The position numbers and the translations under genes are program-made. The notes beneath the pieces were generated by a model that searched no databases, had not been told where the DNA came from, and was given only the letters and a program-made list of their open reading frames with translations. Shown piece after piece: positions 53,469 to 57,892 of a stretch of 57,892 nt of DNA (position 1 is its first letter; the number at the start of each line of letters is the position of its first letter). Origin of the DNA: Rubrivivax sp. (GTDB taxonomy: Bacteria > Pseudomonadota > Gammaproteobacteria > Burkholderiales > Burkholderiaceae_C); NCBI GenBank assembly GCA_027485165.1, contig JAIXRN010000070.1, positions 1-57,892 on the forward strand, given 5' to 3'.

Positions 53469-53485
53469 ACGGGGGTGGTCCGTTC

Positions 53486-54448
53486 TCATGCTTGATTCCC
53501 CGCAATCGTGCTCATCACCGCCATGCGCACGGCGATGCCGAAAGTGACCTGCGGCAGGATCACGCTGTGCTGACCGTCGGCCACGCTGCTGTCGATTTCC
53601 ACGCCACGGTTGATGGGCCCGGGGTGCATGACGATGCAGTCGGGCTTGGCCAGCGCCAGCTTCTCGGGCGTCAGGCCAAAGCTCTTGAAGAATTCGCCAG
53701 CGCTGGGCAGCAGCGCGCCGCTCATGCGTTCGTTCTGCAGGCGCAGCATGATGATGACGTCGGCGTCCTGGATGCCTTCTTCCATGCTGTAGCACACGCG
53801 TACGCCCATGGCCGCCAGGTCGCCGGGCACCAGGGTCTTGGGGCCGACGGCGCGGATTTCCGGCACGCCCAGGGTGGTGAGGGCATGGATGTCTGACCGC
53901 GCCACACGCGAATGCACGATGTCGCCCACGATGGCCACGCGCAGCTGCGTGAAGTCCTTCTTGAAGTGGCGGATCGTGTACATGTCCAGCAGCCCCTGCG
54001 TGGGGTGGGCGTGGCGGCCGTCGCCGGCATTCACCACGTGCACGTGTGGCGCCACATGCTGGGCGATGAGGTAGGGCGCGCCGCTCTCGGCATGGCGCAC
54101 GATGAACATGTCGGCGTGCATCGCGCTCAGGTTGGCGATCGTGTCCAGCAGGCTTTCGCCCTTGGCCGTGCTGCTGCGCGCAATGTCGAGGTTGATGACG
54201 TCGGCAGACAGCCGCTTGGCCGCGATCTCGAAGGTGGTGCGGGTGCGCGTGCTGTTCTCGAAGAACAGGTTGAAGATGCTCTTGCCGCGCAGCAGCGGCA
54301 CCTTTTTCACTTCGCGGTCGTTGACGCTGAGGAAGGTACCCGCGGTGTCCAGGATCTGCGTCAGCACCGCCTTGGGCAGGCCTTCGATGGACAGCAGGTG
54401 GATGAGTTCGCCGTGCTTGTTCAGCTGCGGGTTGCGACGCGACAGCAT
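53486..54448 (-). CDS. pyrB: Aspartate carbamoyltransferase catalytic chain
   Basis: A 320-aa enzyme of pyrimidine synthesis. The carbamoyl-phosphate motif is [19 protein letters not shown], with further active-site segments [12 protein letters not shown] and [12 protein letters not shown]. It joins carbamoyl phosphate and aspartate. The start is ATG 54448, sharing one base with the pyrR stop. The gene order with the dihydroorotase-like partner fits the class A ATCase complex. Confidence 0.97.
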   Translation of the reverse strand: MLSRRNPQLNKHGELIHLLSIEGLPKAVLTQILDTAGTFLSVNDREVKKVPLLRGKSIFNLFFENSTRTRTTFEIAAKRLSADVINLDIARSSTAKGESLLDTIANLSAMHADMFIVRHAESGAPYLIAQHVAPHVHVVNAGDGRHAHPTQGLLDMYTIRHFKKDFTQLRVAIVGDIVHSRVARSDIHALTTLGVPEIRAVGPKTLVPGDLAAMGVRVCYSMEEGIQDADVIIMLRLQNERMSGALLPSAGEFFKSFGLTPEKLALAKPDCIVMHPGPINRGVEIDSSVADGQHSVILPQVTFGIAVRMAVMSTIAGNQA

Positions 54449-54981
54449 CAGCGCGGCTCCTGTTCACGCGGTTCGCGCAGGTCGAACTGGAAGCGGCCGT
54501 CGTCTGCACGCTTCAGCGACAGCCGCTGTGTGGCCGGCAGGCTGATGCGCGCGGCCGAGAACGCCGCGCCCACCGGCAGTTCACGCCCGCCGCGGTCCAC
54601 CAGCACCGCCAGCTGCACGCTGGCCGGGCGGCCGAAGTCGAAGAGTTCGTTCACCACGGCGCGGATGGTGCGGCCGGTGTAGAGCACGTCGTCCACCAGG
54701 ACGATGTGCGCGCCCTCTGTGGCGAAGGGCAGCCGCGTGGTGTCGCTGCCGCCCTTTTGCGCCGTGGACAGCCCGCGCGAACTGAAGTCGTCGCGGTGCA
54801 GGGTGCTGCTGATCACACCGTGGCCCTGTTCGCCGCCGGGCAGGCCCAGGTCGCGCTGCAGGCGTTCAGCCAGCCAGGCGCCGCCCGACCAGATGCCCAC
54901 CAGCACGCCGCCGGGCCGCAGCAAGGGCTGCACGCCGGCGCGCAGGTCGGTGTAGAGCGCTTCGGCGTCAAGCTGCAGCAT
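54448..54981 (-). CDS. pyrR: PyrR-family phosphoribosyltransferase/regulator
   Basis: A 177-aa type I phosphoribosyltransferase with the PRPP loop [20 protein letters not shown] and the [15 protein letters not shown] region of PyrR. In Firmicutes PyrR is an RNA-binding attenuator of pyr genes; in proteobacteria the regulatory role is less clear. ATG 54981 overlaps the ruvX end by 14 bases; a longer proline-rich frame from 55029 lies inside ruvX. Confidence 0.93.
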   Translation of the reverse strand: MLQLDAEALYTDLRAGVQPLLRPGGVLVGIWSGGAWLAERLQRDLGLPGGEQGHGVISSTLHRDDFSSRGLSTAQKGGSDTTRLPFATEGAHIVLVDDVLYTGRTIRAVVNELFDFGRPASVQLAVLVDRGGRELPVGAAFSAARISLPATQRLSLKRADDGRFQFDLREPREQEPR

Positions 54982-55441
54982 GGGCGGTGGGGTCGGTGGC
55001 CAGGGGGGCGCAGGTGGCACCCTGGGCAACCGGCAGGGGGTTGAGGAACTGCGTCAGGATGATGGCGGCGCTGGCGGCGTCGGCATCGAAGCCGGCACGG
55101 CCCGCACCCGCGGCCAGGGCTTCGGTGGTGCTGTAGCGTTCGTCGACTTCGTGCACCACCAGCCGGAAGCGGCCATGCAGCTGGCGCGCAAAGCGCCGCG
55201 CGCGGGCCGTGTTGTCGTGTTCAGCGCCGTCAGGGTGGAAGGGCACGCCCACCACCAGCGCCGCGGGCAGCCATTCGGCGATGAGCTTGGCGATCTCGGC
55301 GAAGTGCGCCTGGGAACCCGCCTGCACCAGCAGCGTGCCGCGGCCTTGCGCCTGCTTCAGCAGTGTGTTGCCGCTGGCCACGCCGATGCGGCGCGTGCCG
55401 AAGTCGAAGGCCAGGTAGGTCTGCGCCCCAGGGTCAGGCAT
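54968..55441 (-). CDS. ruvX: Holliday-junction resolvase-like protein RuvX/YqgF
   Basis: A 157-aa RNase H-fold protein. The first catalytic block is AFDFGTRRIGVASGN, and later parts are ALVVGVPFHPDG and VDERYSTTEAL. Members act in 16S rRNA 5' processing or as putative resolvases. ATG 55441 overlaps yqgE by eight bases. Its position in the yqgE-ruvX-pyrR-pyrB series is conserved. Confidence 0.95.
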   Translation of the reverse strand: MPDPGAQTYLAFDFGTRRIGVASGNTLLKQAQGRGTLLVQAGSQAHFAEIAKLIAEWLPAALVVGVPFHPDGAEHDNTARARRFARQLHGRFRLVVHEVDERYSTTEALAAGAGRAGFDADAASAAIILTQFLNPLPVAQGATCAPLATDPTAHAAA

Positions 55442-56021
55442 GCCCGGCTTCCTGCGACAGCATGCGCGGGTCGAAGCCCAGCAGGGACACGGCGCGGTCG
55501 TAGCGCTGGTCCACCGGGGTGTCGAAGATCACGGCCGGGTCGGCGCTGACGGTGAGCCAGCCGTTGCGGCCGATCTCGTCTTCCAGCTGCCCCGCCTGCC
55601 AGCCGCTGCAGCCCAGGGTGATGAGCACACGCTTGGGGCCAGCGCCTTCGCTCATGGCTTCCAGCACGTCCTTGCTGGTCGTCATGGCCAGGCCGCCGGG
55701 CACGGCCATGGTGCTGCTGTAGGGGCTGTCTTCGCCGTCGGGCACCTGCTTGTCGTGCAGCACGAAGCCGCGTTCGGTCTGCACCGGGCCGCCGAAGAAC
55801 ACTGGCTGTTCGCCCAGTTCCTGCCCGGGCACGCGGAGTTCGACCTTTTCGAACAGGTTCTTCAGCTTGATGTCGATGGGCTTGTTGATCACCAGCCCCA
55901 GGGCACCGCGTTCGGTGTGTTCGCACAGGTAGACGACCGTGCCGGCGAAGGTGTCGTCGGCCATGCCCGGCATGGCGATCAGGAATTGGTTTGTCAGATC
56001 GATGCGGTTGCTGCTGGCCAT
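55434..56021 (-). CDS. algH: YqgE/AlgH (UPF0301) family protein
   Basis: A 195-aa protein matching UPF0301: LTNQFLIAMPGMADDTFAGT at the N-terminus, ALGLVINKP, VFFGGPVQTERGFVLH and the ITLGCSGWQAGQLEDEI block. The function is poorly defined, although a role in alginate regulation was proposed in Pseudomonas. The start is ATG 56021, 33 bases from the divergent photolyase. It heads the minus-strand run through ruvX, pyrR, pyrB and pyrX. Confidence 0.95.
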   Translation of the reverse strand: MASSNRIDLTNQFLIAMPGMADDTFAGTVVYLCEHTERGALGLVINKPIDIKLKNLFEKVELRVPGQELGEQPVFFGGPVQTERGFVLHDKQVPDGEDSPYSSTMAVPGGLAMTTSKDVLEAMSEGAGPKRVLITLGCSGWQAGQLEDEIGRNGWLTVSADPAVIFDTPVDQRYDRAVSLLGFDPRMLSQEAGHA

Positions 56022-56054
56022 GCGCCGATTTTATTCCCGGGCCACACTTACGGG

Positions 56055-57581
56055 GTGAACACTCCCGCCCACTCCCACACCGGCGCCAGTGCGCCGGCGC
56101 GCACGCTGGACCGCGCCCTGGTCTGGCTGCGCCGCGACCTGCGCACCGAAGACCACGCCGCCCTGCACCAGGCCCTGCGCAGCGCGCGCCAGGTGTGGGT
56201 GTGCTTTGTCTTCGACCGCGCCATTCTCGACCCCCTGCCCCGCGCCGACCGGCGGGTGGAATTCATCCGCGACAGCCTGGTGGGGGTGGACACCGAACTG
56301 CGCGCCCTGGCCGCTGCCCACGGCACAGCCGATGTCGGCCTGATCGTGCGCCACGGGTGGGCGCATGAAGAAGTGCCGGCCCTGGCAGCCCAGCTGCACG
56401 CCCAGGCCGTCTACGCCAGTCATGACGACGAACCCGACGCGCTAACACGCGACGCGAAGCTGCGCGGCCTGCTGGCCGCCGCCGGCGTGGCCCTGCACAC
56501 CCACAAGGACCATGTCATCTTCGAACGCAGCGAAGTGCTGACGCTGTCCGGCGGGCCGTTTTCCGTCTTCACGCCCTACAAGAACGCCTGGCTGAAGAAG
56601 CTGCAGCCGCAGCACCTGCAGCCCTACCCGGTGGCACCGCTGGCCGACGCGCTGGCCCCGCTGCCGGCCGGCCTGCGCCAGGGCGTGCCCAGCCTGGCCG
56701 AGATCGGCTTCGAGGAGACCAATCTGCACAGCCTGAAGATGCTGGGCGAAGGGGCTGGCCCGGCCGGCGCCCGGGCGATGGTGGAAGACTTTCTGCAGCG
56801 CATCGACAGCTACAAGGACACACGCGACTTCCCGGCCGTGAAGGGCCCCAGCTACCTGAGCGTGCACCTGCGCTTCGGCACGGTGTCGGTGCGCAACCTG
56901 GCGCGGCAGGCGCATGAACGCAGCGTGGCCGGTTCGCGCGGGGCCGAGGGCTGGCTGAACGAACTGATCTGGCGCGACTTCTACCACCAGATCCTGCACC
57001 ACCACCCGCGCGTAACCGAGCGCGCTTTCAAGGCCGACTACGACAAGATCGCCTGTGAACATGGCAAGACCGCCGAGGCGCTGTACACCGCCTGGTGCGA
57101 AGCGCGCACCGGCTACCCGTTGATCGACGCCGCGATGCGGCAGATCAACCAGACCGGCTACATGCACAACCGCCTGCGCATGGTGGTGGCCAGCTTCCTG
57201 ACCAAAGACCTGGGCCTGGACTGGCGCTGGGGCGAACGCTACTTCGCCCTGCACCTGAACGACTTCGACCTGGCCGCCAACAACGGCGGCTGGCAGTGGG
57301 CGGCAAGTTCCGGCTGCGACGCGCAGCCCTACTTCCGCATCTTCAACCCCGTGTCGCAGAGCGAGAAGTTCGACCCGCAGGCGCGCTTCATCCGCCGCTA
57401 CCTGCCCGAACTGGCAGAACTGCCCGACAAGCTGATCCACGCCCCGTGGCTGGCCAAGCCACTGGACCTGCAGGCCGCGGGCGTGGAACTGGGCAAGACC
57501 TACCCGCTGCCCGTGGTGGACCACGCCGTGGCACGCGAAAAGACGCTGGCGCGGTATGCGGTGGTGAAGCAGGCTGGCTGA
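56055..57581 (+). CDS. phrB: Deoxyribodipyrimidine photolyase
   Basis: A 508-aa photolyase/cryptochrome family protein. The N-terminal antenna domain (LVWLRRDLRTEDHAALHQAL) binds the light-harvesting cofactor. The C-terminal FAD domain has DFPAVKGPSYLSVHLRFGTV, NELIWRDFYHQILHHHP, GYMHNRLRMVVASFLTKDL and FDLAANNGGWQWAASSGCD, as expected for class I CPD photolyase. The start is GTG 56055, because no ATG fits and the frame upstream lies in yqgE. It repairs UV-induced pyrimidine dimers. Confidence 0.94.
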   Translation: MNTPAHSHTGASAPARTLDRALVWLRRDLRTEDHAALHQALRSARQVWVCFVFDRAILDPLPRADRRVEFIRDSLVGVDTELRALAAAHGTADVGLIVRHGWAHEEVPALAAQLHAQAVYASHDDEPDALTRDAKLRGLLAAAGVALHTHKDHVIFERSEVLTLSGGPFSVFTPYKNAWLKKLQPQHLQPYPVAPLADALAPLPAGLRQGVPSLAEIGFEETNLHSLKMLGEGAGPAGARAMVEDFLQRIDSYKDTRDFPAVKGPSYLSVHLRFGTVSVRNLARQAHERSVAGSRGAEGWLNELIWRDFYHQILHHHPRVTERAFKADYDKIACEHGKTAEALYTAWCEARTGYPLIDAAMRQINQTGYMHNRLRMVVASFLTKDLGLDWRWGERYFALHLNDFDLAANNGGWQWAASSGCDAQPYFRIFNPVSQSEKFDPQARFIRRYLPELAELPDKLIHAPWLAKPLDLQAAGVELGKTYPLPVVDHAVAREKTLARYAVVKQAG

Positions 57582-57593
57582 CGAAGATCGGAG

Positions 57594-57618
57594 TTCGGCT
57601 TGGGTAGGCCGAAGCTTT
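57594..57618 (+). terminator. Possible photolyase terminator
   Basis: TTCGGC (57594-57599) and GCCGAA (57608-57613) form a 6-base stem with an 8-base loop, followed by GCTTT, 12 bases after the photolyase stop. The T-run is short. Confidence 0.4.
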
Positions 57619-57892
57619 GCGATCAACAGAACGGCTGCAATGCATATTCCTAGGGCAGCAGGCAGGAAACTCTGATTTCGGCCCCTGGCGGTCATTCGCT
57701 GGGTTCCTTTTGGCGTGCCGACAGGGTCCCTGGGTCTGCGGCAGTCGGGTGGCCCCTTCCGCTCATGTCCCCCGCCAGCGCGTTGTATTCCAACAGTCAT
57801 GCAGGCCACGGCGCTGGCTCCTCCTTGACTTCGCTCCAGGGGCCACCCAAGCCCCGCAGCCCGGCAACACGGCCGCACGCCAGCAGTGGCGC
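57619..57892. other. Unidentified stretch cut by the window edge
   Basis: No gene could be assigned. On the minus strand a frame enters from the window edge and stops at about 57800 (its last codons read KEEPAPWPA), and a short ORF reading MSGRGHPTAADPGTLSARQK follows. Codon pattern and neighbours do not support either as a protein. The stretch may be part of a repeat or the tail of a gene beyond the window. Confidence 0.4.

Noticed and set aside
57619..57892. Integron attC-like site (GTTG...CAAC).
   Set aside because: The palindrome is only four bases on each side and no core-site order (R'', L'', L', R') or integrase is visible.

Overview
The window looks like a chromosomal segment of a high-GC betaproteobacterium of the order Burkholderiales (Comamonadaceae or Rubrivivax/Leptothrix-like). 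I infer this from the cytochrome c oxidase cluster order (DUF2244-coxB-coxA-small ORF-ctaG-DUF2970-coxC, then SURF1-ctaA-ctaB-SCO and rpoH), the grxC-secB-gpsA and yqgE-ruvX-pyrR-pyrB-pyrX neighbourhoods, and the protein sequences. No rRNA, tRNA, CRISPR array, transposase or integrase was recognised.

Layout. 1-760: lower-GC stretch with no recognisable intact gene. 761-17378 (all minus strand): a surface-polysaccharide operon transcribed from a MOP-type flippase down to a methyltransferase. It holds an O-acyltransferase, five glycosyltransferases, two SAM methyltransferases, a DegT aminotransferase, a PglC-type phosphoglycosyl transferase, a WbpM/PglF-type nucleotide-sugar dehydratase, an embedded Uma2-family protein and a KpsE-KpsM-KpsT ABC export module. 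Many junctions are 4-base ATGA/GTGA overlaps, which fixed several start codons. 17600-28623: housekeeping and metabolic genes (lysS, a PNPOx-like protein, a DUF4148 protein, enoyl-CoA hydratase, a small hypothetical, DUF3108, DUF3429, dsbC, a UbiH-family monooxygenase, MOSC, pirin, ychF). 28764-33113: a MASE1/CHASE hybrid histidine kinase and rpoH preceded by a CIRCE element. 33163-43015: the caa3/aa3-type cytochrome c oxidase genes with heme A synthesis and copper-insertion factors. 43158-49531: a BioC-like methyltransferase, comF, trmL, gpsA, secB, grxC, a rhodanese, gpmA and a Prs paralogue. 49614-57581: a beta-lactamase-fold serine hydrolase, then plsC-pyrX-pyrB-pyrR-ruvX-yqgE (minus strand) and a divergent photolyase. 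57582-57892: a possible terminator and an unidentified stretch cut by the window edge.

How the parts work together. The polysaccharide operon can plausibly make a UDP-4-amino-4,6-dideoxy sugar (dehydratase plus aminotransferase), load it on a lipid carrier (PglC-like), extend and decorate it, and move it across the membrane. It unusually carries both a flippase and an ABC exporter. The cox region encodes a complete terminal oxidase together with its cofactor assembly. The pyr genes encode aspartate transcarbamoylase with a non-catalytic dihydroorotase-like partner.

Most of the window is ordinary core genome. The observations most worth a second look are: the CoxA subunit has serine where the cross-linked active-site tyrosine of A-type oxidases is expected; the polysaccharide operon mixes two export modules and changes base composition along its length; and a near-perfect CIRCE lies in front of rpoH. 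I did not find a clearly new multi-gene system.
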